NCBI GenBank assembly: GCA_039190385.1
Contig: JBCCYD010000284.1
Location: 1-7,888 of the forward strand
DNA from: Xenococcus sp039190385
GTDB lineage: Bacteria; Cyanobacteriota; Cyanobacteriia; Cyanobacteriales; Xenococcaceae
Direction of reading: 5' to 3'
DNA length: 7,888 nucleotides
Positions 1-6,593 of the stretch are shown here, in pieces. Position numbers and translations under genes: made by a program. A model generated the notes under the pieces. It did no database searches. It worked only from the letters and a program-made list of their open reading frames with translations, and had not been told where the DNA came from. Numbering within the stretch: position 1 is the first letter of the stretch; each line of letters begins with the position of its first letter.

Positions 1-139
1 TAACCCTTTGCATCTTATCTCCTCAAAATTCAACAATACGGAGATAATAAAAATCTTCTATGAAATTATCAAATTGCTCAAAATGTTCTCTTTAACCCTT
101 TCCTGCCAATCTCATCTCAAAAGTATGAGGTAGCCCTGA

Positions 140-1012
140 TTAACCATTAGCTTTTTTCAAAGCAGAGAACAAATCCTGATGAACTTGCGAATTAGCACCA
201 ACGATGATTCCAGAATAACTATAATTGTCACAACTATGCAAAGCTGGTAAGGATACACAATTAAAATCTGTCACTTTGCAACCAGCTTCTTGAGCCATAA
301 AAGCCAAAGCTGCACTATCAATAAACTTCCCTCTTTTCGTTACCCAACCAATGAGATCTCCAGAAAAAATACCATTATAATTAGGGAAATTTTTATCAGC
401 ACCATAAGAATTCTCTAGATCCAAAACCTCGTATTTCTCATTATCCAAAATTGGTTTCAAATAGGCCATATCCCATCCCAAAAGAATTCTTGGTTTGGGA
501 TTAGTTATTTTCAAAGGGATGCAAGCATCGAGATCCAAATCTAGACTGCCGTGATAAACTCCCTCACCACGAAGACTGTAATGATAACAATGTTTAGCTG
601 GAGAAATAGCAAGTACGGCCTCAAAATTAGCGGCATTAAGAACATTAAGAATAATTTGATAGTTCTGATTTCCATCAAGATAAAACTTTGTCCCATCTAT
701 CGGATCGAGAGTAACCAGATAATCTCCTGGTTCACCCAACTCTAGCGAACGAAAGTATTTAGTATTGCGAGATTTTTCGTATTCCTCACCAAAAAAGCGA
801 ACATTAGGAAAAGTTCCTAGCAAAGCAACTTCTACTAAAGTTTGAATCGAAAGATCGGCATCGGTTAAGGCAGCAGTAAAAAAGTTATCTCCTGTGTTTT
901 TATCAGGTAGTGACTGAATTTTGCTTTGAATGTGACGTGCATAACCCGCAGCGACTCTCAAATGAGGCAATAGAGTAGCAATAATTTCCCGAGGAGACGG
1001 TTTTAGAAGCAT
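140..1012 (-). CDS. Inositol monophosphatase-family phosphatase (IMPase/CysQ/FBPase-like)
   Basis: The 290-residue protein belongs to the lithium-sensitive, Mg-dependent phosphatase superfamily, whose members hydrolyse inositol phosphates, 3'-phosphoadenosine 5'-phosphate or sugar bisphosphates. Visible metal-site motifs, in order, are TDAD near residues 50-53, FFGEE at 73-77 (metal-binding Glu) and the signature DPIDGT at 103-108 (D103, D106, T108). The C-terminal metal Asp is D232 in FIDSAA; the family usually has WDxAAG here, so the tryptophan is replaced. AQEAGCKVTDF (240-250) matches the family's conserved C-terminal Gly-rich strand. Length is normal and no signal peptide is visible, so it is probably cytosolic. 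The ATG start leaves about 50 residues before the first metal motif, which suits the family. It is transcribed away from the Wzc-like gene. The substrate cannot be decided from sequence; a CysQ-like nucleotidase or a sugar phosphatase is equally possible. Family call firm, substrate unknown. Confidence 0.88.
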   Translation of the reverse strand: MLLKPSPREIIATLLPHLRVAAGYARHIQSKIQSLPDKNTGDNFFTAALTDADLSIQTLVEVALLGTFPNVRFFGEEYEKSRNTKYFRSLELGEPGDYLVTLDPIDGTKFYLDGNQNYQIILNVLNAANFEAVLAISPAKHCYHYSLRGEGVYHGSLDLDLDACIPLKITNPKPRILLGWDMAYLKPILDNEKYEVLDLENSYGADKNFPNYNGIFSGDLIGWVTKRGKFIDSAALAFMAQEAGCKVTDFNCVSLPALHSCDNYSYSGIIVGANSQVHQDLFSALKKANG

Positions 1013-1063
1013 TGATGATTTTAATTGACCCGAGACGACAGTGAAAATTCTGACAACTCGTAA

Positions 1064-1069
1064 ATTATA
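1064..1069 (-). promoter_or_regulatory. Candidate -10 box for the phosphatase gene
   Basis: On the minus strand this reads TATAAT, an exact sigma-70-type -10 hexamer, ending 51 nt upstream of the phosphatase ATG. No good -35 box lies at 16-18 nt; the nearest TTG-type hexamers are at poor spacing. In such AT-rich DNA a chance match is possible, so this is a candidate only. Confidence 0.35.
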
Positions 1070-1237
1070 GTGTCTTTCTCAAGATAATGTAGACAATTAA
1101 CTTTACTAAACAGACAAATACTATACGTAATCTTCACCAAAAATTCGTGTTTTTACTTAGCTCAATCTAGTATTATTCTCGTTAGTAATATTTCTAACAT
1201 ACCTATTTCTCTATATCTATTTCTATCTTTTACTTTA

Positions 1238-1253
1238 GGGCATGTCGTCAATT
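1238..1253 (+). repeat. Left terminal inverted repeat of the MITE
   Basis: Sixteen bases beginning GGGCATGT; differs from its partner at 1383-1398 at positions 9 and 14 of the repeat. A run of A residues follows immediately inside. The TA at 1236-1237 is the left copy of the presumed target duplication. Confidence 0.72.
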
Positions 1254-1382
1254 AAAAAAAAAGTGCCTTCTTCGGTGTTTTCACGACCTACTGCGTCGAA
1301 AAATAACCTCCATAGCTCTGCTATACAGAACATTTTTCTCCTTGTATCTCGCAAAAACCCTCTCGAATGCATCTTCTCCTTC

Positions 1383-1398
1383 AAATGACAACATGCCC
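1383..1398 (-). repeat. Right terminal inverted repeat of the MITE
   Basis: On the minus strand this reads GGGCATGTTGTCATTT, matching the left end at 14 of 16 positions. The TA at 1399-1400 is the right copy of the presumed target duplication. Confidence 0.72.
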
Positions 1399-1440
1399 TA
1401 ATAAAAAAATTATTATATTTCACTCTATATATAGTTGCGA

Positions 1441-4032
1441 ATGGGGCTTTTACCAAGTTATTCTCTTCAAGATAAGTTATGTCTTAGGGTTATCCGGCGT
1501 TGGAAACCAGCAGTAATAGTTTTAATTATAATTTCTCTCATAGGAATTATTACAACTTATAATATTAAATTTTTATATGAAGCTAAAACTAAGTTGAAAT
1601 TTAAAAGTATAGATTTTAATTCTTTATCAAAAGATTTAGAATCAGAGGAAGCAACCCTAATTCCTGAGGAAAAGCAGGCAAATTTTGTTGGTACTGAAGT
1701 AGAAGTAATAGGTTCTATTCCTCTGATAGAAAAGACAATATCTGAGCTTCAATTGCAAAATAAGCAGGGAGAATTGCTTAGCCTTAAACAGTTTAGAAAA
1801 CAATTACAAATTAAGCAAATTGACACCACAGAAATCATAGAAATTGCTTACCGAGACCCAGATCAAAAGATTGCAGCACAAGTAGTAAACACTTTAATCA
1901 CCAAGTATATTGAGAATAATAAATCTGCCGATTTAGAAGAATTATCCTCAAGTAAAGATATTGCCAATAATCAATTATCCAAGACCAAAGAAGATCTCGA
2001 AAAGGTAGAAAAATCTATCGCTCAAATCAAAGAAAAAAACCAAATTATAGCACCTCAAGCCGCTGCAGTTGATCTAACAAAAACTTTAGAAGAAATTAGC
2101 CGCAAGATTATTATCAATCGCTCTGAAATCGCCAATTTACAAAGTAGATCAAGATTTCTTACTGATAAATTAGGTATGAATTCTGACAAGGCTTTAGTTA
2201 CAGTCAAAGTTAATCAATCTTTAGCTGTGCAAAATTTGATACAGCAGTTACAGGAACTTGAATTACAACTAATTAAAGAAAAAAGTAATATTAACCAAGA
2301 AAGCTCTAGAATTATCGATATTCAAAGAGAAATTGAATCAAAAAAAGAATTGTTGCAAAATCAAATTACTCAAATTGCGGGAAATCAAGACGTAGTTTTA
2401 TTTGAAAATTCTGACCTAAATATCATACAAGACTTGACTTTAGAGTTGGTTCAATTGGAAGCTAACAACATTGGCTTAGCTGAAGAATTAGATTATTTAG
2501 TAAAAATGGAACAAGAGAAAAGCCAAAAAGCAAGTCTTTTGCCTGAATTGGAATTGCAGTTAAGACAGCTAGAGCGACAACTAAATACTTCTCAAAATGC
2601 TTATCAATTACTATTAGAAGAACTGAATAAAATTGAGTTGGCTGAAAATCAGAATAATACTAATATTAGAGTGATTTCTTCAGAGATAAGGCAAAAGAAA
2701 AAAGAAGCTTACTATTTAGGATCATTGTTTTTGGGCTTAATGGCAGCGATCGCAGCTATTGTTTTTTTGGAAATAAGTGATCAATCTTTTAAAACGGTAG
2801 AAGAAGCCGAGACATTTTTTAACTATAGTTGGTTAGGAATAATTCCTGCATTCTATCCAACGGGAGTAACGCGATCGCGACAAGATAGCATTGCCAATAT
2901 TGATATTCCTCAACTAATAGCAAAGGTAGCTCCAGTTTCTAACATTTACGAATCCTACCAAATTCTCTACTCAAATCTCAAATTTATCTGCTCTCAAAAT
3001 AGAATTAAAACTATTGTGATGACTAGTTCTATCTCACAGGAAGGGAAGTCTAGTGTTGCAGCGAACTTAGTCTATATAATGGCGCAAAAGGAAGAAAAGA
3101 TCCTACTTATTGATGCCAATTTAGATTCACCCATACAATACAAAATTTGGGATGCATATCATAATATTGGCATCAGTAATCTCATCGCAGAAAGGCTTTC
3201 TAGTCAATCAGTAATTCAAAGAGTAATGCCCAATCTTGATGTCATAGCTGCGGGAGAAATCAACTCAACGGGGACTGTGATCTTAGATTCTCCAATAATC
3301 CAATCTTTTATTGATTATTACTCCAATATCTATGACCTGATTATTATTGATAGTCCTGCTCTAGATACTAATGCTGATGCGATCGCGCTAGGAAAAATTG
3401 CTGATGGAACATTACTAATTGTCCAGTCAGGTCAAGTTACTCGCTCTCAAGCTAAATTTGCCAAAGAACTACTCTCCAAATCAGGACAAAATATTTTAGG
3501 TCTAGTCTTTAATGAATTTCAGTCTCCGATTAAATCTCACAACAAAAAATCGCGATCAACTAATGATTTGCTAACTAATCAAGAGCGATCTCTAAATCTA
3601 GAACTATCAGAAGCTAGTTTATGGGAAATCATGTCTCATCACCCAAGAGAAGTGAGAAAATTAATATCTAATTTAGATTCAGAGGCCTTAGATGAAATAT
3701 CCTTAGCTGAATTAGAACAAAATATTGCCTATTTTGAACAAGAATTAGAAAAACTTACTCAAATGGTTAAAGAGCAGGAAGATGAATTCTTTTTACAAGG
3801 TCAAATAGTTAGAAAATTACAGAAACAAGTAAATTTAGCAAATACGACAGAAAGAACTGGGCTAGAGCAACAACTATTACAAGAACAAGAAGTAAAAGAT
3901 TTTTTAGGAGAAACTTTGTTGGGACAACGTCGCAATCTTAATCAAAGAAAAGAGAGCCTAAATCAATACAGGGAATTTCTCTCAACCAAGATAGATTCTG
4001 AAGCTCAATTAAATGGTACTAATGAACACTGA
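1441..4032 (+). CDS. Wzc-like polysaccharide co-polymerase / BY-kinase-type protein with C-terminal helical extension
   Basis: Inner-membrane protein of the Wzz/Wzc (PCP-2a) class, which controls chain length and export of capsule or exopolysaccharide. I use ATG 1441 (863 aa); an in-frame TTG at 1435 adds two residues, and neither has a clear ribosome binding site. The order is: short cytosolic N-terminus, membrane segment about 24-40, Wzz-type periplasmic region with long Gln/Glu/Lys-rich coiled coils (about 150-420), second membrane segment about 425-443, then a P-loop ATPase domain. That domain shows ESYQILYSNL, Walker A (TSSISQEGKSS, K536), Walker A' (LLIDANLD, D558) and Walker B (LIIIDSP, D637). 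Walker A' departs from the usual DxDxR, reading DANLD. The domain ends near 693; about 170 further residues are charged and helical, with only two tyrosines (764, 843) instead of the terminal Tyr cluster that BY-kinases autophosphorylate. Homologues usually have about 720-760 residues. Role in polysaccharide export is likely; kinase activity is uncertain. Confidence 0.85.
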   Translation: MGLLPSYSLQDKLCLRVIRRWKPAVIVLIIISLIGIITTYNIKFLYEAKTKLKFKSIDFNSLSKDLESEEATLIPEEKQANFVGTEVEVIGSIPLIEKTISELQLQNKQGELLSLKQFRKQLQIKQIDTTEIIEIAYRDPDQKIAAQVVNTLITKYIENNKSADLEELSSSKDIANNQLSKTKEDLEKVEKSIAQIKEKNQIIAPQAAAVDLTKTLEEISRKIIINRSEIANLQSRSRFLTDKLGMNSDKALVTVKVNQSLAVQNLIQQLQELELQLIKEKSNINQESSRIIDIQREIESKKELLQNQITQIAGNQDVVLFENSDLNIIQDLTLELVQLEANNIGLAEELDYLVKMEQEKSQKASLLPELELQLRQLERQLNTSQNAYQLLLEELNKIELAENQNNTNIRVISSEIRQKKKEAYYLGSLFLGLMAAIAAIVFLEISDQSFKTVEEAETFFNYSWLGIIPAFYPTGVTRSRQDSIANIDIPQLIAKVAPVSNIYESYQILYSNLKFICSQNRIKTIVMTSSISQEGKSSVAANLVYIMAQKEEKILLIDANLDSPIQYKIWDAYHNIGISNLIAERLSSQSVIQRVMPNLDVIAAGEINSTGTVILDSPIIQSFIDYYSNIYDLIIIDSPALDTNADAIALGKIADGTLLIVQSGQVTRSQAKFAKELLSKSGQNILGLVFNEFQSPIKSHNKKSRSTNDLLTNQERSLNLELSEASLWEIMSHHPREVRKLISNLDSEALDEISLAELEQNIAYFEQELEKLTQMVKEQEDEFFLQGQIVRKLQKQVNLANTTERTGLEQQLLQEQEVKDFLGETLLGQRRNLNQRKESLNQYREFLSTKIDSEAQLNGTNEH

Positions 4033-4060
4033 TGCCCATAATTAAATAGCAATAATAGTA

Positions 4061-4089
4061 TGTTGTATAGGGCGAAGTGCAACCCAACA
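4061..4089. repeat. Possible degenerate intergenic repeat with weak inverted symmetry
   Basis: In the 81-nt gap between the convergent Wzc-like and sbcD genes, TGTTG (4061-4065) pairs with CAACA (4085-4089) around a GGGCGAAGTGCAACCC core. The minus strand starts TGTTGGGTTGCACTTCGCCC, which resembles the TGTTGGGTT-type intergenic repeats common in cyanobacteria. The symmetry is too poor and a T-run is lacking, so I do not call it a terminator. Resemblance is from memory. Confidence 0.3.
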
Positions 4090-4113
4090 GATATAGTTTT
4101 GTCAGTTAATCAG

Positions 4114-5331
4114 CTAACTTTCCATTAAACTTTGAGCCGTTTCTAGCATGTCTGAGGCCATATCTTTGAGATCTTCTTGATTGTTTAAATATGCTTTTAA
4201 GGCTTCTAGGGGATCAAGACTATTGCCTAATCCCAATTCTGGTAACCGAGGTCTAGCTAATTGACTAATCAGTTCGGGGCGAATAGTATAGCTATGGGCT
4301 TTTTGTAAAGCTTTTTCAATTGTAGAACTATTAATGAATTCTAGTTGTTCCGAACGTAGTTTATAAATTAATCTGACTACTGAATTGTCAAGATCTTGCT
4401 GTTTTATCGCCGCTAAAATTGCTTCTTGGGGATCTTCTGCTTGTGAAATATCTATTTTTATCGTGCAGAAATCACGTACTGGTAAAGGACAAAATTCCCA
4501 GGTTGTATTATCTTGCTCAATAGTGACAAAAACATAGCCTTTATCTTCTTTTTCTTCGCTAAAATCAACACGATCTATACTTCCAGGATAAATTATCGGC
4601 GGATTATTTGCTGGATTTAAGTTTTGATGTTTATGGACATGACCTAATGCCACATAATCAAATTCAGAACGGATTAAAAATGAAACGGGAATAGTAAATC
4701 CTTTGCCCACAGCTAAGAATCTTTCTGCTCCTAAATTTGCTCGATCTGCCATTAAATGGCCTAATAATACAGTAGGAATATCAGGATCAAGACGGCGTAT
4801 TTCGGCTTCAATAATTGGTTGTAATTTTTCGAGTAATAAATGATTGGTTTCTTCTACGGATAAGCCTTCTGTTTCAGGCCGAGTTAGTAAATTAGAATTA
4901 TTTAACCAGGGAAGCGTTAGGATTTGAATATCGCCATTTTTTGTTTCGATGCGATGAGTTGTGATGCGATCGCCGACGATAAATCCCGGGACAACTAAAG
5001 TGCGATAAATGCAGAGACTCGCTCCGCCAGATCCTTGAGAATGTTGATCATGATTGCCAACTAACAAAATAGTGGGAATCTTGGCATCAGCTAAACGACG
5101 AAATTGACTGGCAAAGGCTTCGTGAATATAAGGTGCGGGAGTCGCATCAGGAAAAGCATCACCCCCAAATAATACGAGATCTACTGGTTCTGCGATCGCG
5201 CGATCTATACAAAGACTTAAGGACTTAACAAAATCTTCTAATCTAGTATTTACTCCAGTTTCAGGATTAACTTTTCCATGAGAAAATCCGCTTCCCATAT
5301 GAATATCTGAAAGATGTAAAATTTTAATCAC
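4114..5331 (-). CDS. sbcD: SbcD/Mre11-type DNA repair nuclease subunit
   Basis: This 405-residue metallophosphoesterase should act with the SbcC ATPase as an ATP-dependent nuclease that opens hairpins and trims blocked DNA ends. The five phosphoesterase motifs are all present: LHLSDIH (D9, H11), FGGDAF (D58), VGNHD (N93, H94, D95), LLGH (H192) and LGHVHKHQ (H231, H233), followed by YPGS at 248-251. The C-terminal third (about 285-405) would hold the SbcC-contacting region. Length is that of bacterial SbcD. The start is GTG, placed only eight residues before the first metal Asp and directly after an in-frame TAA, so no upstream start is possible. A GGAG lies 10 nt upstream. It follows birA on the same strand after 61 nt and converges with the Wzc-like gene. 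No sbcC is visible in the window. Other Mre11-like exonucleases are the only real alternative. Confidence 0.88.
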   Translation of the reverse strand: MIKILHLSDIHMGSGFSHGKVNPETGVNTRLEDFVKSLSLCIDRAIAEPVDLVLFGGDAFPDATPAPYIHEAFASQFRRLADAKIPTILLVGNHDQHSQGSGGASLCIYRTLVVPGFIVGDRITTHRIETKNGDIQILTLPWLNNSNLLTRPETEGLSVEETNHLLLEKLQPIIEAEIRRLDPDIPTVLLGHLMADRANLGAERFLAVGKGFTIPVSFLIRSEFDYVALGHVHKHQNLNPANNPPIIYPGSIDRVDFSEEKEDKGYVFVTIEQDNTTWEFCPLPVRDFCTIKIDISQAEDPQEAILAAIKQQDLDNSVVRLIYKLRSEQLEFINSSTIEKALQKAHSYTIRPELISQLARPRLPELGLGNSLDPLEALKAYLNNQEDLKDMASDMLETAQSLMES

Positions 5332-5341
5332 TTATTTGTGT

Positions 5342-5345
5342 CTCC
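5342..5345 (-). promoter_or_regulatory. Ribosome binding site of sbcD
   Basis: GGAG on the minus strand with 10 nt to the GTG start. It is the clearest Shine-Dalgarno match at any start in the window and supports the GTG, which otherwise would rest on motif position alone. Confidence 0.5.
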
Positions 5346-5358
5346 AAATAAAAATCCC

Positions 5359-5393
5359 TACCTTTTACCTCTTACCTTCTACCTTTTACCTCT
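5359..5393. repeat. Heptanucleotide tandem repeat, consensus TACCTYY, five units
   Basis: Units on the plus strand are TACCTTT, TACCTCT, TACCTTC, TACCTTT and TACCTCT, an exact period of 7. It also appears as a 16-bp perfect direct repeat (5359-5374 and 5380-5395) offset by 21. The array lies between birA and sbcD and touches the birA stop codon (5393-5395). Such heptamer arrays (STRR sequences) are known from cyanobacteria. On the transcribed strand it is a purine-rich AAGGTA-type run. Confidence 0.8.
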
Positions 5394-6181
5394 TAAAGAT
5401 AGCCTAAACTAATCTGGCCAGGAGATAAACATATTTCGGTAGAAGCCCCAGGAGATTGCAGACGAACTTTTAATTTTCCTTGATCTGTAACTCCTGTCAC
5501 GATACCAGGACAATTACTAACTGTAACGTCTTTCCCGATACTAGTTAGTAGTTTTTTATAATTGGCTAATATTTGCTGGCTGCCAATCTCCATGTACTGT
5601 TGATATCCTGATAAAATTCCGCTGATGGTGATAGCAGTTAATTGTTCAAGACAAGTAATCGATTGCTCGTATTTTTGAAAATAAGATTGTAAATTAATAC
5701 CTAATTCTGGTACATCATTTACCCAATTAATTCCTACGCCAATTACAGCATATTTTATTTTTTCTTGACTCGTCCTTGTTTCAATTTTAATTCCCCCAAG
5801 TTTGCGATTTTGTAGGATTAAATCATTGGGCCATTTCAAGGCTACAGAAATATTATGACTTCTGAGCATCTCGGCAATTCCCCAAGCACTAGCCATAATC
5901 AGATGAAAATTATTATCTAAGGCCAGATCAGCAGCGATCGCCACTGAAAGATAGAGCCCACCAAGAGAAGATTGCCAAGTTCTGCCCCATTGTCCTTTGC
6001 CTGCTGTTTGCTCCAAAGCAATTACCGCGATCGGTAAAGATTCGTCTAAATCAATTAGAGACCAAATCTTGCAGTTAGTAGAGTCAACAATATCAAAAAC
6101 ATGCAAATTAATAGAATCTAATCCATAATTTGCGGCAATTTTAGCAAACTCTCCTTGATAAACTCCTAGCTTAAAGCTCAC
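5393..6181 (-). CDS. birA: Biotin-[acetyl-CoA-carboxylase] ligase, catalytic-only form
   Basis: This cytosolic enzyme activates biotin with ATP and transfers it to the lysine of the biotin carboxyl carrier protein of acetyl-CoA carboxylase. The 262 residues show FDIVDSTN (29-36), the biotinyl-AMP loop TAGKGQWGRTW (59-69), LKWPNDLIL (115-123), RKLGGI (126-131, with K127 in the catalytic-lysine position) and VIGVGINWVN (146-155). A short C-terminal SH3-like domain (about 216-262) ends in CLSPGQISLGYL. There is no N-terminal winged helix, so it is a monofunctional group I ligase and not a repressor of biotin genes. The start is GTG at the edge of a heptamer array, directly after an in-frame TAA and without a Shine-Dalgarno sequence; no later in-frame ATG precedes the DSTN motif. 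It lies 47 nt after cpeR, with no visible terminator between them, so shared transcription is possible. Confidence 0.9.
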   Translation of the reverse strand: MSFKLGVYQGEFAKIAANYGLDSINLHVFDIVDSTNCKIWSLIDLDESLPIAVIALEQTAGKGQWGRTWQSSLGGLYLSVAIAADLALDNNFHLIMASAWGIAEMLRSHNISVALKWPNDLILQNRKLGGIKIETRTSQEKIKYAVIGVGINWVNDVPELGINLQSYFQKYEQSITCLEQLTAITISGILSGYQQYMEIGSQQILANYKKLLTSIGKDVTVSNCPGIVTGVTDQGKLKVRLQSPGASTEICLSPGQISLGYL

Positions 6182-6219
6182 TTATTACTTATTACTTATT
6201 ACTTATTACTCATTACTCA
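6181..6219. repeat. Heptanucleotide tandem repeat, CTTATTA, about 5.5 units
   Basis: Four perfect CTTATTA units (6181-6208), one CTCATTA (6209-6215) and a partial CTCA. The array fills most of the 47-nt gap between cpeR and birA, and its first base is part of the birA GTG start codon. On the transcribed strand it reads as repeated TAATAAG, giving TAA stops just before the start. It is a variable-copy-number candidate of the STRR type. Confidence 0.88.
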
Positions 6220-6228
6220 CAAAAGGCT

Positions 6229-6564
6229 CTAACAAGAACGTTCATCAAATCTAGTATAAAACCCTCCATACTTAATCCAATATTGTTTGAGTTCATGATG
6301 TGGAGTGTGCAAGCTAGCTTTTGCTTGATAAAGAATTACCTGACGATGATTCCCAATCCAAACTTTTCTTACTGGTTCAACCGCAATTAAAGTTCCACCT
6401 AAACTCCTGACACATTCTTCAAACCTTTCGACGGTAGAATATTCTAGGGTTTCAAAGATATAAAAATTACCAGCACAAATTAAATGTCTACTTCTAATCC
6501 AAGATTGCATTTTTTTGCGAGCTACTGGTGGCAGCATACTCTGTTTTAGCTCCGAGGTAATCAT
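6229..6564 (-). CDS. cpeR: CpeR, activator of phycoerythrin gene expression
   Basis: CpeR is a small cyanobacterial protein needed for expression of phycoerythrin (cpeBA) genes, described in chromatically adapting Fremyella, where it is encoded at the end of cpeCDESTR. The 111-residue product here shows what I recognise as the family's body: LPPVARKKMQSWIRSRHLIC (11-30), FYIFETLEYS (34-43), SLGGTLIAVEP (54-64), HRQVILYQAKASLHTPHH (73-90) and QYWIKYGGFYTRFDER (94-109). No helix-turn-helix is evident, consistent with a poorly understood mode of action. Position is a strong support: it follows cpeT by 29 nt in the order S-T-R. An internal ATG at residue 10 could be the real start, since residues 1-9 look unconserved and neither start has a ribosome binding site. 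Recognition is from memory plus gene order. Confidence 0.82.
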   Translation of the reverse strand: MITSELKQSMLPPVARKKMQSWIRSRHLICAGNFYIFETLEYSTVERFEECVRSLGGTLIAVEPVRKVWIGNHRQVILYQAKASLHTPHHELKQYWIKYGGFYTRFDERSC

Positions 6565-6593
6565 AAAGTTTATTTGTTATATAAAAATTATCT

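Larger units (their letters stand above)
1238..1398. mobile_element. 161-bp MITE-like non-autonomous transposable element
   Basis: The ends are inverted repeats: the left end GGGCATGTCGTCAATT pairs with the reverse complement of the right end, GGGCATGTTGTCATTT, matching at 14 of 16 positions. A TA dinucleotide flanks each end (1236-1237 and 1399-1400), consistent with a 2-bp target duplication. The element is too short to code for a transposase. Inside is a small hairpin (ATAGC 1312-1316 with GCTAT 1320-1324). A minus-strand reading frame of 73 codons runs across it, but I treat that as incidental. TA duplications suit a parent of the IS630 family or an IS5-family subgroup; the sequence alone does not choose. 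The insertion lies 42 bp upstream of the Wzc-like ATG. Confidence 0.72.
1013..1440. other. Divergent intergenic region between the phosphatase and Wzc-like genes
   Basis: This 428-base gap separates two divergently transcribed genes and should carry both promoters. Positions 1013-1237 are AT-rich and hold the candidate -10 box of the phosphatase gene but no ORF or RNA that I recognise; 1203-1237 is pyrimidine-rich. Positions 1238-1398 are a MITE-like insertion. Positions 1399-1440 are an AT-rich leader with TATTAT- and TATATA-like stretches immediately before the Wzc-like start. Confidence 0.7.

Noticed and set aside
2..133. Open frame at the left edge and a TAACCCTTT direct repeat (1-9 and 93-101)
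   Set aside because: The open stretch has no recognisable protein content and could be chance in AT-rich DNA; a 9-base repeat alone is too short to call an element.
551..745. 64-codon plus-strand reading frame
   Set aside because: Lies wholly antisense to the phosphatase gene, has low-complexity Ile/Lys/Asn content and no recognisable motif.
1235..1456. 73-codon minus-strand reading frame across the MITE
   Set aside because: It runs almost exactly over the transposable element and its flanks, shows no protein family I know, and its stop and start fall just outside the element. It is best explained as an incidental frame of the repeat.
4104..4119. AGTTA/TAACT inverted repeat at the sbcD stop, as terminator for the convergent genes
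   Set aside because: Only a 5-bp AT-rich stem with a six-base loop and no proper T-run on either strand.
5359..6219. Heptamer arrays considered as CRISPR or iteron origin
   Set aside because: Units are only 7 bp with no spacers, and no Cas, Rep or DnaA-box cluster is present.
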